In this document: one piece after another, positions 52,843 to 62,829 of the stretch
Position numbering within the stretch: position 1 is the first letter of the stretch
Layout: each line of letters starts with the position of its first letter
Source of the DNA: Oleiagrimonas sp963817755
GTDB taxonomy: Bacteria; Pseudomonadota; Gammaproteobacteria; Xanthomonadales; Rhodanobacteraceae
NCBI GenBank assembly: GCA_963817755.1
Contig: CAWFPB010000005.1
Span: 62,001-126,000, forward strand
Direction: 5' to 3'
Length of the DNA stretch: 64,000 nucleotides
The notes under the pieces: generated by a model
The model's database searches: none
What the model saw: the letters and a program-made list of their open reading frames with translations, nothing else
Told to the model about the DNA's origin: nothing
Translations under genes and position numbers: made by a program

Positions 52843-54019
52843 CGAGACGTCCAACGAAACCACCGCCCAGGCGACCCGCAAGGGCCGTCGCAGCTTCCTG
52901 CTGCGCGGCCTGCTGATCGTGATCGTGCTGGCCGCCATCGCCTGGACCCTCTGGTACGTGTTCGAAGGCCGCTGGTACGCCGACACCGACGATGCCTACG
53001 TGCACGGCAACGTGGTGCAGATCACCCCGCGCACGCCCGGTAGCGTGGTCAGCATCGGCGCCGAGGACGGCGACCTGGTGCACGCCGGCCAGATGCTGGT
53101 CAAGCTCGATCCCAGCGACGCCGAAGTCGCCCTGCAGGCGGCCGAGGCCAACCTGGCGCGTACCGTGCGCAAGGTGCGCGGCATGTACAGCCAGGTGCAG
53201 GGTGCACAGGCCGACCTCAAGGCGCGTCGGGTGGCCCTGAACAAGGCCCGTGCCGACTACAAGCGCCGCGAGGGCCTGGCCAAGAGCGGTGCCATCTCCA
53301 GCGAGGAACTGGCCCATGCACGCGATGCCCTGGACGCCGCCGAAAGCGCGTTGAGCTCGACCCTGCAGAAGTACAACTCCAGCAAGGTGCTGGTCGACGA
53401 CACCGTGGTCGCCTCGCATCCGGACGTGAAGGCCGCCGCCGCCAAGGTGCGCCAGGCCTACCTGGACACCGCGCGCAGCACCATCGTCGCGCCGGTCACC
53501 GGCTACGTGGCCAAGCGCAGCGTGCAGGTGGGCCAGCGCGTGCAGCCGGGCGAGCCGCTGATGGCGGTGGTGCCGCTGCACCAGGTGTGGGTCGACGCCA
53601 ACTTCAAGGAGACCCAGCTCGCGCACATGCGCATCGGCCAGCCGGTGCAGCTGGAATCGGACCTGTACGGCGGCTCGGTGACCTTCCACGGCACCGTGCA
53701 GAGCCTGGGCATCGGCACCGGCAGCGCGTTCTCGCTGCTGCCGGCGCAGAACGCCACCGGCAACTGGATCAAGATCGTGCAGCGCGTGCCGGTGCGCATC
53801 CGCCTCGATCCCGCCGACGTGCGCGCCCATCCGCTGCGCATCGGCCTGTCGATGAGCGCCTCGGTCAACCTGCACGACCGCAACGGCCCGGTGCTGGCAC
53901 AGCAGGCGCCGAAGAAACCGGTGCTCACCACCGCCATCTACCACCGCCAGCTCGACGCCGCCGATGCGCTGATCGCGCACATCATCCACATGAACATGGG
54001 TCACTCGAAGCCGCACTGA
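52835..54019 (+). CDS. emrA: EmrA-type membrane fusion protein (HlyD family)
   Basis: A 394-residue periplasmic adaptor with one N-terminal membrane helix (about residues 24-44) and the HlyD start DTDDAYVHGNVVQITPRTPG. Biotinyl-lipoyl, coiled-coil hairpin (QAAEANLARTVRKVRGMYSQ to AESALSSTLQKYNSSKVLVD) and beta-barrel parts follow. It links EmrB to the outer-membrane factor. The overlap with the OMF gene implies coupled translation. Confidence 0.93.
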   Translation: MSNETSNETTAQATRKGRRSFLLRGLLIVIVLAAIAWTLWYVFEGRWYADTDDAYVHGNVVQITPRTPGSVVSIGAEDGDLVHAGQMLVKLDPSDAEVALQAAEANLARTVRKVRGMYSQVQGAQADLKARRVALNKARADYKRREGLAKSGAISSEELAHARDALDAAESALSSTLQKYNSSKVLVDDTVVASHPDVKAAAAKVRQAYLDTARSTIVAPVTGYVAKRSVQVGQRVQPGEPLMAVVPLHQVWVDANFKETQLAHMRIGQPVQLESDLYGGSVTFHGTVQSLGIGTGSAFSLLPAQNATGNWIKIVQRVPVRIRLDPADVRAHPLRIGLSMSASVNLHDRNGPVLAQQAPKKPVLTTAIYHRQLDAADALIAHIIHMNMGHSKPH

Positions 54020-54127
54020 GACCCCGCACCGATCCCATCACGCTCCGGCCGCCCACGCGGCCGGAGACAGGGAAGTGCACCCTCCGCCTCGCCCGAAGAC
54101 CCGTAACGCCGACCGGACCCGATCGCC

Positions 54128-55660
54128 ATGGACACCCATTTTCGTCCCCCCAACCTGGCATTGACCACGATCGGCCTGTCGCTGGCCACGTTCATGCAGG
54201 TGCTCGACACCACCATCGCCAACGTGTCGCTGCCGACCATCGCCGGCAACCTGGGCGTGAGCAACGACCAGAGCACCTGGGTGATCACCTCGTTCGCCGT
54301 GGCCATGGCGATCTCGCTGCCGCTGACCGGGTTCCTGACCCGCCGCTTCGGCGAGACCAAGCTGTTCGTCGTCTCCACGCTGCTGTTCGCGCTGACCTCG
54401 TTCCTGTGCGGCATCTCGCAGTCGATGGGCATGCTGCTGCTGTTCCGCACCGTCCAGGGCGCGGTGGCCGGTCCGATGTACCCGGTCACGCAGAGCCTGC
54501 TGATCGGCGTGTACCCGCCGGAAAAGCGCGGCATGGCGCTGGCGCTGCTGGCCATGGTCACCGTGGTCGCGCCGATCGCCGGCCCGATCCTGGGCGGCTG
54601 GATCACCGACCGCTACTCGTGGCCGTGGATCTTCTTCATCAACGTGCCGATCGGCATCTTCGCCAGCGTGGTGATCGGCAACCAGCTGCGCGAAAAGTTC
54701 GAAAAGCTGCAGCGCCCGCGCATGGACTGGGTCGGCCTGGTCACCCTGATCGTCGGCGTAGGCGCACTGCAGATCGTGCTCGACAAGGGCAATGACGCGG
54801 ACTGGTTCCACTCCACCTTCATCATCGTCATGAGCATCGTGGCGACGATCTCGCTGGCCATCTTCCTGATCTGGGAGCTGACCGACGACGACCCCATCGT
54901 GGATCTGAAGCTGTTCCGCCACCGCAACTTCAGCGCCGGCACCCTGGCCCTGGTGCTGGCCTACGCGGCGTTCTTCTCGATCGGCCTGCTGGTGCCGCTG
55001 TGGCTGCAGCAGAACCTGCACTACACCGCCACCTGGGCCGGCTACGCCACCGCCCCGCTGGGCGTGATCCCGGTGCTGCTGACCTTCTTCGTGGGCAAGT
55101 ACGCCATGCGCATGGACCTGCGCGTGCTGGCCGGCCTGGCCTTCCTTGTGATGGCCCTGACCTGCTTCATGCGCGGAGGCTTCAACCTGCAGGTGGACTT
55201 CTACCACGTGGCCATGGTGCAGCTGTGGCAGGGCCTGGGCGTGGCGCTGTTCTTCATGCCGGTGCTGACCATCCTGCTGTCGGACCTGCGCCAGGACGAG
55301 ATCGCTTCCGGTTCCGGGCTGGCCACCTTCCTGCGCACCCTGGGCGGCAGCTTCGCCGCCTCCATCACCACCTTCGCCTGGATCCGCGGCGCCGACACCC
55401 ACCACGCGCAGCTGACCGAGCACATCACCGCCTACGACCCGCAGGCCCGGGCCGCACTGCACACGCTCGGCCACGGCAACACCGAACTGGGCGGGCGCAT
55501 CCTCAACGGCATGATCACCCAGCAGAGCTACCAGATCTCGTTCAACGAGCTGTTCCACGTGCTGGGCTGGATCTTCCTCGGCCTGATCGCGGTGATCTGG
55601 CTGGCCAGGCCGCCGTTCGGGCCCAAGGGCACCAAGCCGGCCGGCGGCGGCGGGCACTAG
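54128..55660 (+). CDS. emrB: EmrB-type drug transporter (DHA2 MFS)
   Basis: A 510-residue 14-helix MFS transporter of the DHA2 family: QVLDTTIANVSLPTIAGNLG (motif D1), FLTRRFGETKLFVVS (motif A), and motif C GPILGGWITDRYSWPWIFFI. It exports hydrophobic drugs or acids with proton uptake, together with EmrA and the OMF. It starts 108 bases after emrA, a larger gap than between the other genes but with no sign of an internal promoter. Confidence 0.94.
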   Translation: MDTHFRPPNLALTTIGLSLATFMQVLDTTIANVSLPTIAGNLGVSNDQSTWVITSFAVAMAISLPLTGFLTRRFGETKLFVVSTLLFALTSFLCGISQSMGMLLLFRTVQGAVAGPMYPVTQSLLIGVYPPEKRGMALALLAMVTVVAPIAGPILGGWITDRYSWPWIFFINVPIGIFASVVIGNQLREKFEKLQRPRMDWVGLVTLIVGVGALQIVLDKGNDADWFHSTFIIVMSIVATISLAIFLIWELTDDDPIVDLKLFRHRNFSAGTLALVLAYAAFFSIGLLVPLWLQQNLHYTATWAGYATAPLGVIPVLLTFFVGKYAMRMDLRVLAGLAFLVMALTCFMRGGFNLQVDFYHVAMVQLWQGLGVALFFMPVLTILLSDLRQDEIASGSGLATFLRTLGGSFAASITTFAWIRGADTHHAQLTEHITAYDPQARAALHTLGHGNTELGGRILNGMITQQSYQISFNELFHVLGWIFLGLIAVIWLARPPFGPKGTKPAGGGGH

Positions 55661-55690
55661 ACACCGGACGCGCAGGATCGACCTGCGTCG

Positions 55691-55716
55691 GCCGGGCAAC
55701 CTTTCAGGTGCCCGGC
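55691..55716. terminator. Hairpin downstream of emrB
   Basis: GCCGGGCA and TGCCCGGC pair, extended inward by ACCT/AGGT with a bulged A, loop TTC. It is a strong stem but lacks a following T run, so a factor-dependent or processing role is also possible. Confidence 0.5.
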
Positions 55717-55855
55717 GCTTGCGCTCTGAACCGGGCAAGGCATGGCACTCTCGCCTGCGCGCAACCGGTGGCGACATGGATAGCCTGGCTGGCCTGCCGC
55801 TGCCGCGCACGTACCGCCCGGCTCGCCGGGCGGGTGCCACAACGCAAAGCCGGCG

Positions 55856-56440
55856 TCACGGATGACCGGAGGCGGTGTACTTCACGTCGGTCACGACGCC
55901 GTTCCTGTCGTAGGAAACGACCAGCTTCCGGTCCTCAAGCAGCTTGACCCCGGAAATCTGCTTGCTGAAATAAACCAGGGCCCGATAGTTCGAATCCGGG
56001 ATCAGGGGCGGCGCATACAGGCCACCGGGCGGTCCGAGCAACCGGATCACGTCGCTCTTCGTGCTTTCGCCCTTGTGGATGGACGCGATGCTCTTCGCAT
56101 CGAACTCGGTCCCTTCGCCCTTGAACGAATCGGTGAAATCCATGCCGACCAGCACATCATTGAGGAAGTAGAAGGTCTCGGCCTTGGTGGGCGTGATTTC
56201 GGGCCGCAGCGCCTTGCTGAAATTGTTCTTGTAGAGGTAGGTCATCGTCCAGACGTCCTTGCCGCGGACATGCAGCTTCTGGAAGGCGTTCGGATGCGGA
56301 CCCACCCGTGCGTAGACCTCGTCCCGCATGGTCTTTCCCAGCGTGAAGGCGTCGGGCCGCACGCGCACGAAATTCTTCCCCGTGCAACCGGCGAGCACCA
56401 GCATCGCCGTTGCCGCCAACACCGCGCAGCCGCTCTTCAT
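55856..56440 (-). CDS. Lipoprotein with BamE/SmpA-like domain
   Basis: A 194-residue lipoprotein: MKSGCAVLAATAMLVLAGC with lipidated C19. The mature domain has two tandem-looking halves, FTLGKTMRDEVYARVGPHPNA and HKGESTKSDVIRLLGPPGG, each with the G-x-(T/S)-x-x-(E/D)-V pattern found in BamE/SmpA-type domains. It is outer-membrane or periplasmic, of unknown role. The frame reaches upstream, but the ATG at 56440 begins the signal sequence. Confidence 0.75.
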   Translation of the reverse strand: MKSGCAVLAATAMLVLAGCTGKNFVRVRPDAFTLGKTMRDEVYARVGPHPNAFQKLHVRGKDVWTMTYLYKNNFSKALRPEITPTKAETFYFLNDVLVGMDFTDSFKGEGTEFDAKSIASIHKGESTKSDVIRLLGPPGGLYAPPLIPDSNYRALVYFSKQISGVKLLEDRKLVVSYDRNGVVTDVKYTASGHP

Positions 56441-56575
56441 GCTTCCAGCTTTTTGTCGCACCATTCGCTTACTCCCCATGGTCGGACAGGCCCCGACCAT
56501 TCATCCGAAAGACATCCTCGTCGAGGTTATAGCGTGCTGCGCACGGGGACGCCAGCATCCTGCCACGCGCGCCAC

Positions 56576-57274
56576 TCAGCGAATCCGCGCTGCCATGCGC
56601 TCGTGACCGATGAAGTTCGCCCAGCGAAGTCCGATATCGATCCACATGAGATACCCCGATTCGAGCAACATGCGCGCGCGGTAGCGCGCGTGGCGGGGGA
56701 GTGAGGGTTCGGCAGCGACCGGGGAGGCGTCGAAGCCCAGTCTGCGGGCCAGCAGCAGGCAGCGGGCCAGATGGTAGCGACTGGTGACCAGGGCCACCGG
56801 CGGAAGGCCCTCGGCATCGCGCAGCAGTTCGCGTGCGTGGCGCAGGTTTTCCAGCGAGTCGATCGAGGCCTGCTCCAGCACCAGCGGGACATGATCGGGA
56901 AAACCCTCCCCGCGCAGCCAGTCGGCGCCGGCTTTCGCCTCGCTGGTGCGGCTTCCGCTGGATCCTCCCAGCAGCAGCACGCGCTCGACATTGCCCGCGC
57001 GCACCAGGCGAAGGGTACGCATCAGGCGGTATCGGTAATCGTGCTCCGGTCGTTCGTCCTGCAGCCGACGACCGAACACCAGCAGCACCCGGACACGGTC
57101 CGCGCGGGCCGGGCTGCGCCGGGCCACCCGCCATACGTGCACCAGGTAGGCCACCCAGACCAGCCCGCCGCTGAGCACGGCCACCAGCAGCGCCACGGCC
57201 AGCGAATGCAGCACGTCGACGTCGCGCAGATAGCGCCAGGTGCCGCGTCGCAGGGGGGCCGTGGGTTTGCGCAT
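56576..57274 (-). CDS. YdcF/DUF218 (ElyC-like) membrane protein
   Basis: A 232-residue protein with a membrane helix (about residues 24-49) and a DUF218 domain: VLLVFGRRLQDERPEHDYRY, RVLLLGGSSGSRTSEAKAG, LEQASIDSLENLRHA and ALVTSRYHLARCLLLARRLG. Family members such as ElyC and SanA affect envelope synthesis. It is divergent from the pigment-cluster ketosynthase gene, with 114 bases between the starts. Confidence 0.85.
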   Translation of the reverse strand: MRKPTAPLRRGTWRYLRDVDVLHSLAVALLVAVLSGGLVWVAYLVHVWRVARRSPARADRVRVLLVFGRRLQDERPEHDYRYRLMRTLRLVRAGNVERVLLLGGSSGSRTSEAKAGADWLRGEGFPDHVPLVLEQASIDSLENLRHARELLRDAEGLPPVALVTSRYHLARCLLLARRLGFDASPVAAEPSLPRHARYRARMLLESGYLMWIDIGLRWANFIGHERMAARIR

Positions 57275-57388
57275 CGTCGATTCGTTCGCCGGATCGGGAC
57301 TGCAGACTAGCGCAAGCCGCACACATCAGCGTGGGCTTCCTACCTGTGGCATGGGAAAATATTTCGCCCAGACGCTACTCTGCACCCG

Positions 57389-58594
57389 ATGCCCGAGATC
57401 ATGCCCGCGCTCGCCGTCAGCGCCTACACCGCCACCTCTGCCCTGGGGCGAGGCCTGGATGCCCACGCCATGGCCCTGCGAGCCATGCGCGGCGGACTGG
57501 TCCGCAACACCATCTCCAGCCAGCCGCTGGACTGCTTCACCGGCCGCGTCGTGGGCCTGGAAGAAGCGCCGCTGCCGGAGCGCTTTTCGGCCTGGGAATG
57601 CCGCAACAACCGCCTGGCCTGGCTGGGCCTGCAGCAGGACGGCTTTCTCGATGCCGTGCACGAAGCCACCGAACGCCACGGCCGCGACCGCGTGGCCGTG
57701 CTTCTGGGCACCTCCACCGGCAGCATCGCCACCACCGAAGCCGGTTATCGCCACCTGGATGCCGACGGATGCCTTCCCGAGGAGGCGCGACGGCCGATCA
57801 TCCACTGCCTGCATTCGCTCAGCGCTTTCGTACGCAGCGCCCTGGACCTGGCCGGGCCATGCCTGACCCTATCCACCGCCTGCTCGTCCAGCGCCAAGGT
57901 CCACGCCATGGCTGCACGCCTGATCCAGGCCGGCATGGTGGACGCGGCCGTGGTCGGCGGCACCGACACCCTGTGCGACAGCGTGCTGTTCGGATTCAAC
58001 TCCCTGGAGCTGGTTTCGCCACAGGCCTGCCGTCCGTTCGACGCCGACCGCGACGGCATATCGATCGGCGAGGCCGCCGGTTTCGCTCTGCTCGAACGCA
58101 TCGACCGCGCGCCGCAGGCCCCGCGGCTGGTCGGCTACGGTGAATCCAGCGATGCCCACCACATGTCCACCCCGCACCCGGAGGGCGCGGGTGCCGAACA
58201 GGCCATGCGCGAGGCCCTGGCGCGCGCCGGGCTGACCCCGGAACAGGTCGGCTACGTCAACCTGCACGGCACCGCCACGCGCAAGAACGACGAGGTCGAA
58301 GGCGCACTGATCGCCCGCCTGTTCCCGTCCGGCACGCCGGCCAGTTCGACCAAGGGCTTCACCGGTCACACCCTGGGCGCCGCGGGCGCGCTGGAAGCCG
58401 CCATCGCCCTGCTCGCCGTCGAGCGCGGTCTGCTGCCGGGCACCCTCGGCTGCTCCACCCCGGAGCCGGCCTGCGCCAACCACCTGTTGCTGGATTCGCG
58501 CGAAGCCGACGTGGCGGTCGCGATGAGCAACTCCTTCGGCTTCGGCGGCAACAACGCATGCCTGGCCTTCGCCCGCGCGGAGGCGACTGCATGA
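57389..58594 (+). CDS. Beta-ketoacyl-ACP synthase of aryl-polyene cluster
   Basis: A 401-residue KAS II-type ketosynthase with a complete triad: C165 in LSTACSSSAK, H293 in NLHGTATRKND and H327 in GFTGHTLGAAG. It is homologous to ApeO/ApeR-type enzymes of aryl polyene and xanthomonadin synthesis and probably elongates the polyene chain. It is the first gene of a cluster with ATGA overlaps to the next two genes. The pigment assignment rests on the cluster as a whole. Confidence 0.9.
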   Translation: MPEIMPALAVSAYTATSALGRGLDAHAMALRAMRGGLVRNTISSQPLDCFTGRVVGLEEAPLPERFSAWECRNNRLAWLGLQQDGFLDAVHEATERHGRDRVAVLLGTSTGSIATTEAGYRHLDADGCLPEEARRPIIHCLHSLSAFVRSALDLAGPCLTLSTACSSSAKVHAMAARLIQAGMVDAAVVGGTDTLCDSVLFGFNSLELVSPQACRPFDADRDGISIGEAAGFALLERIDRAPQAPRLVGYGESSDAHHMSTPHPEGAGAEQAMREALARAGLTPEQVGYVNLHGTATRKNDEVEGALIARLFPSGTPASSTKGFTGHTLGAAGALEAAIALLAVERGLLPGTLGCSTPEPACANHLLLDSREADVAVAMSNSFGFGGNNACLAFARAEATA

Positions 58595-59397
58595 ACGACG
58601 CGATGCGACTGTGGGTCCGGGGCATCGGCGTGTGGGCGCCGGGCCTGCCCGACTGGAACGCGCTGCGCAGCCATCTCCACGGCGCGCCGCCGATCGAGGA
58701 CGCCCCGGCGCGTCCCGCGGCCGCACTGCTGTCGCCGGCCGAGCGTCGTCGTGCGCCGGATACGGTGCGCCTGGCGGTGGAAGCGGCCGCGCAGGCGGTG
58801 GCCATGAGCGGAGCCAACGCCGCGGACCTGCCCAGCGTGTTCACCTCCGCCCACGGCGACGCGAAGATCATGGACTACATGTGCGCGACCCTGGCCGTCA
58901 CGCCCATGCAGATGTCGCCCACACGCTTTCACAATTCCGTGCACAACGCCGCATCCGGCTACTGGACCATTGCCACCGGTTGCCGGCGCGCCTCCAATGC
59001 AGTGTGCGCCGACGTGTACAGCTTCGGGGCAGGCCTGCTGGAGACGGCGACTCAGTCCCTGGTGGGCCATGAGGCCGTGTTGCTGACCGCGTTCGACGCG
59101 CCGGGAAGCGGCCCCCTGGAAACCATGGTCCTGACCCGCCAGCCGTTCGCCTGCGCACTGGTGCTCACCCCGGAGCCCGGTCCGCGATCCATGGCTGCGC
59201 TGAGCCTGCGCCTGACGCCCGCGGACACCCCGGCCTCGACGCCGAAGGACATGCGGCTGAAGGCACTGGCCGTGGACAATGCCTGCGGCGACGGTCTGGC
59301 CCTTCTCGAGGCCCTGGCACGCACGGAACCCGGCAACGTGCGCATCCCGGTCGGTGACGGCCTGGTCCTGCATACCGATATGGAATTCGTCCGATGA
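58591..59397 (+). CDS. Ketosynthase-like/chain-length-factor-like protein
   Basis: A 268-residue protein related to the N-terminal ketosynthase domain, as in aryl-polyene gene clusters: MQMSPTRFHNSVHNAASGYW and VFTSAHGDAKIMDYM. The catalytic cysteine position and both histidine motifs of active KAS enzymes are absent, so it is probably a non-catalytic partner of the upstream ketosynthase, like a chain-length factor. The ATG overlaps the upstream TGA. Confidence 0.8.
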   Translation: MNDAMRLWVRGIGVWAPGLPDWNALRSHLHGAPPIEDAPARPAAALLSPAERRRAPDTVRLAVEAAAQAVAMSGANAADLPSVFTSAHGDAKIMDYMCATLAVTPMQMSPTRFHNSVHNAASGYWTIATGCRRASNAVCADVYSFGAGLLETATQSLVGHEAVLLTAFDAPGSGPLETMVLTRQPFACALVLTPEPGPRSMAALSLRLTPADTPASTPKDMRLKALAVDNACGDGLALLEALARTEPGNVRIPVGDGLVLHTDMEFVR

Positions 59398-60185
59398 AAG
59401 CCCCAGACGGCCCCTCGCCCCGTACCGCTTCCTGCTGCGTACTGATCCCGTGCCTGAACGAGGCGCTGGCGATCCGTTCCGTGATCGATTCGGTGCTGGC
59501 GCTGGACCTGCCGGTACTGGTCGTGGACGACGGTTCGGACGATGCCACACCGGATATCGTCGCGCAGCTTCCGGTGATGCTGGTGCGCCATGACACCCGT
59601 CAAGGCAAGGGCGAGGCCCTGCGTACCGGATTCCGCGCCGCGCTCGAAAACGGTTTCGACGCGGTGCTCAGCATGGACGGCGACGGCCAGCACGTGGCTG
59701 GCGACATCCCGCGCCTGCTGGCCACGGCGCGCACCTATCCCGGCCACATCGTCAGCGGCGCGCGCATCCGCCACCGCGAACGCCAGCCAGGCTACCGCCG
59801 CCGCGCCAACAATTTCGCCGACTGGGGCATTTCCTGGGCCGCGGGCCAGGCGCTGATCGACACCCAGTGCGGTCAGCGCTATTACCCGCGGCCAGCACTG
59901 GAGCTGGCCGATATCGACAGCGGAGGTTTCGCCTTCGAGACCGATATCCTGATCGAGGCAGCACTGCAACGCGACGTGCGCGTGGTTTCGGTACCGATCG
60001 AATCGCGCTACCAGGGCGACATGCGCCTGAGCCATTTCCGCCCCGTGCGTGACTTCAGCCGCATCACCGCGCGCGTGGTCTGGCGCATCCTGCGCGCCGG
60101 CCTGATGCTCGAGCACCTGCGCCGCATCCGCGGCACCGAACCGCTGATCCACGACCCGGACCGTGACCGCGAAGACGTAACGTGA
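59394..60185 (+). CDS. Glycosyltransferase family 2 of pigment cluster
   Basis: A 263-residue GT2 with CVLIPCLNEALAIRSVIDSV, VLVVDDGSDDATPDI and SMDGDGQHVAGDIP (D-x-D). It resembles the polyprenol-phosphate type of glycosyltransferase, commonly included in xanthomonadin/aryl-polyene clusters. It might attach a head group or link the polyene to the membrane. ATGA overlap with the upstream gene shows the operon continues. Confidence 0.85.
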   Translation: MKAPDGPSPRTASCCVLIPCLNEALAIRSVIDSVLALDLPVLVVDDGSDDATPDIVAQLPVMLVRHDTRQGKGEALRTGFRAALENGFDAVLSMDGDGQHVAGDIPRLLATARTYPGHIVSGARIRHRERQPGYRRRANNFADWGISWAAGQALIDTQCGQRYYPRPALELADIDSGGFAFETDILIEAALQRDVRVVSVPIESRYQGDMRLSHFRPVRDFSRITARVVWRILRAGLMLEHLRRIRGTEPLIHDPDRDREDVT

Positions 60186-60237
60186 CGCGAGCCACGCTCT
60201 GAGGCATCATCGGGTTCACGACGACGGGAGCAACGGC

Positions 60238-61821
60238 ATGCACAGCACGACCCCGTACGACGCCATCATCCTCGGCGGCGGGCTGGCCGGCCTGACGCTG
60301 GCGCTGCATCTGCGCCGCGACCACCCCGACCTTTCCATCCTGGTGATCGAACGCCGCCGGCATCCGCTGCCTGCGGCCGCGCACAAGGTCGGTGAATCGA
60401 CTGTCGAGATCGGCGCCCATTATTTCGCCGAAACGCTGGGCCTCCGCGAACATCTGGAACGCGACCACATTCGCAAGTTCGGCTTCCGGTTCTTCTTTTC
60501 CGACGGTCGCGAGGACCTCGAGAACGTCACCGAACTGGGCGCCAGCAAGGTCCTGCCCACGCCCAGCTACCAGCTCGACCGCGGCATCTTCGAAAACTTC
60601 CTGGCCGCCGAAGCACGGCGTCGCGGCATCGAGGTGCGCGACGGCGTCACGGTCTGCGGCCTTGCCATGGGCGAAAGCGGGGCGCTGCACACGGTTTGCA
60701 GCCGCGACGACAGCGGCGAACAGTCGCTCAAGACGCGCTGGGTACTGGATGCCTCCGGTCGCGCCGGCCTCCTGCGTCGCCGCTTCCGGCTGACCCGCGA
60801 CAACGACCACCACGGCAACGCGGTGTGGTTCCGCCTGGACGATCGCATCGAGATCGACGGCTGGTGCGAAGACGCCGCCTGGCACGACCGCTGCAGCCCG
60901 CCGGAACGTTGGCGCTCGACCAACCACCTGGTCGGCCCCGGCTACTGGGCCTGGCTGATCCCGCTGTCCTCGGGTGCGCATTCGGTAGGCATCGTCGCCG
61001 ATGCCGGCATGCATTCGCTCGAATCCATGCGCGATTTCGATCGGACCCTGCAGTGGCTCGGCGCTCGCCAGCCGGCGCTGGCGCGGGCCGTACGCGAGCG
61101 CCGCGGCGCATTGCTCGATTTCAGCTTCCTGCGCGAATACTCCTACGGCTGCGCGCAGCTGTTCTCGGCCGACCGCTGGGCACTGACCGGCGAGGCCGGA
61201 GCCTTCCTGGACCCCTTCTACTCGCCGGGCAGCGATTTCATCGCCATCGGCAACACCTACATCTCCGCACTCGTGGGCCACGATCTGGCCGGACGCGCAC
61301 TGGCGCCGCACGTGGCCATCTACGAGCAGCTTTTCCAGTCCTTCCTTGCCAACAGCCTGCCGCTGTTCCGGCACCAGTATCCGCTGTTCGGCGATGCCGA
61401 GGTGCTGCCCATGAAGGTGACCTGGGACTACAGCTACTACTGGGGTGTCCTGTGCCCGCTGGTGTTCCAGCAGCGGCTGACCGACCTGAACCTGCTGGGC
61501 CGCGTGCGCGGCGACCTCGAACGCGCACAGATGCTGAACCTGCGCATGCAGCAGCTGTTCCTGCACTGGCATGCGTCCAGCCGCGGGCGCAATCCGCGCG
61601 CCATGCTTGACCAGTACCGACTGGACTGGTTCGCCGCGCTCAACGGCCACCTGCACGAGCATCTCGACGACGATGCCACCGTGGCGCATATACGCGGCAA
61701 CGTGGATCTGCTCGAGGCACTGGCCGATGCGCTGATGCTGCGCGCCACCGCCAGCGACCCGGCCTTGAAGGCACCGCTGTCGGGCCGCCGCCGTCCGCCG
61801 CTGTTCTCCGCGGCAGCCTGA
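60238..61821 (+). CDS. FAD-dependent oxidoreductase, tryptophan-halogenase-like
   Basis: A 527-residue flavoprotein with N-terminal GGGLAG (residues 13-18) and the GEST motif at 52-55. K80 lies in HIRKFGFRFFF, where halogenases have their catalytic lysine region. The halogenase motif W-x-W-x-I-P is present as W237-x-W239-x-I-P242. Homologs sit in xanthomonadin clusters, whose pigments are brominated, so a halogenase or a desaturase/monooxygenase of the aryl head group are the choices. Residue motifs favour flavin halogenase ancestry, but activity cannot be claimed. Confidence 0.85.
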   Translation: MHSTTPYDAIILGGGLAGLTLALHLRRDHPDLSILVIERRRHPLPAAAHKVGESTVEIGAHYFAETLGLREHLERDHIRKFGFRFFFSDGREDLENVTELGASKVLPTPSYQLDRGIFENFLAAEARRRGIEVRDGVTVCGLAMGESGALHTVCSRDDSGEQSLKTRWVLDASGRAGLLRRRFRLTRDNDHHGNAVWFRLDDRIEIDGWCEDAAWHDRCSPPERWRSTNHLVGPGYWAWLIPLSSGAHSVGIVADAGMHSLESMRDFDRTLQWLGARQPALARAVRERRGALLDFSFLREYSYGCAQLFSADRWALTGEAGAFLDPFYSPGSDFIAIGNTYISALVGHDLAGRALAPHVAIYEQLFQSFLANSLPLFRHQYPLFGDAEVLPMKVTWDYSYYWGVLCPLVFQQRLTDLNLLGRVRGDLERAQMLNLRMQQLFLHWHASSRGRNPRAMLDQYRLDWFAALNGHLHEHLDDDATVAHIRGNVDLLEALADALMLRATASDPALKAPLSGRRRPPLFSAAA

Positions 61822-61827
61822 CCGGGC

Positions 61828-62565
61828 TCAGCCCATACCACCATTGACGCCGATGACCTGGCCGTTGATGTAGGCCGCGGCGTCCGAGCACAAAAAGCCC
61901 ACCAGGGCGGCCACTTCCTCCGGGGTTCCGACGCGTCCGGCCGGCACCAGGGCCTTGAGCTGATCGGGCGCGAACAGCGACTCGGTCATGGCGCCGGCGA
62001 TGACGCCCGGCGCGACCACGTTGGCGGTGATGCCGCGCGAGGCCATCTCGCGCGCCAGCGACTTCACCGCCCCGTGCAGGCCGGCCTTGGCCGCCGCGTA
62101 GTTGGTCTGCCCGCGGTTGCCCAGCACGCCGGCCACCGAGCCGATCGCCACCACCCGGCCGAAGCGCGCGCGCGCCATCGGCAACAACAGCGGCTGCACC
62201 AGGCGGAAGAAGCCGTGCAGGGACACGTCGATCACGCGCATCCACTGTGCCTCGGACATGCCGGCCATCGGCGCGTCGTCGTGCACGCCCGCGTTGCTGA
62301 CCGCGCAGTGCACCGGGCCGTCCGCCAGCAGCGCGTCGATCGCTTCCTTGCAGGCCGCGGCATCGCCGAGATCGAAGGCCACCGCCTCAGCGCTTCCACC
62401 CGATGCGCGAATGGATTCGACCACGGCCTGCGCCCGCTCGATGCGGGTATGGGCGTGCACGATCACGTGCTGTCCGGCTTCCGCCAGCGCCGTGCAGATC
62501 GCCGCGCCGATGTCTCCGCTACCGCCGCTGACCAGGGCGCGGCGCGGGCCTGTCTGTACTTTCAT
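61828..62565 (-). CDS. 3-oxoacyl-ACP reductase (FabG-like) of pigment cluster
   Basis: A 245-residue SDR with ALVSGGSGDIGAAICTALAE (nucleotide site), S143, Y156 and K160 in IGSVAGVLGNRGQTNYAAAK and NAGVHDDAPM. It is related to ApeQ/FabG-type ketoreductases in aryl-polyene clusters and should reduce the ketoacyl intermediate. It is convergent with the flavoprotein gene (6-base gap) and divergent from the AraC gene. Confidence 0.92.
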   Translation of the reverse strand: MKVQTGPRRALVSGGSGDIGAAICTALAEAGQHVIVHAHTRIERAQAVVESIRASGGSAEAVAFDLGDAAACKEAIDALLADGPVHCAVSNAGVHDDAPMAGMSEAQWMRVIDVSLHGFFRLVQPLLLPMARARFGRVVAIGSVAGVLGNRGQTNYAAAKAGLHGAVKSLAREMASRGITANVVAPGVIAGAMTESLFAPDQLKALVPAGRVGTPEEVAALVGFLCSDAAAYINGQVIGVNGGMG

Positions 62566-62829
62566 CGCAGCTACCTTGCCTGGAATGCGTCGAGCTTAGC
62601 GCAACGTTGCCGTCCTTCACTCGTGGTGGTCGTATTCGGAAACCGCGCATGCCTTAACAGGGGGAGACAGGGCTTGTCCGCACCGAGCCGCCGGCTTCGT
62701 TCCCGTCTTGGGATTCCGACCCGGGACCATGGCACTGTGGCTAGCCCCGCCGAGACCCTCCTCTCGCCCTGCATATCCCACCCGGTTTCCCCATTCCGCT
62801 TATACTTGGGTCCACGGTACGACTCGGGG

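Noticed and set aside
58591..59397. A frameshifted or broken ketosynthase
   Set aside because: The gene lacks the active-site cysteine and histidines but is intact, overlaps its neighbours neatly and matches the chain-length-factor-like proteins of aryl-polyene clusters, so it is not a pseudogene.
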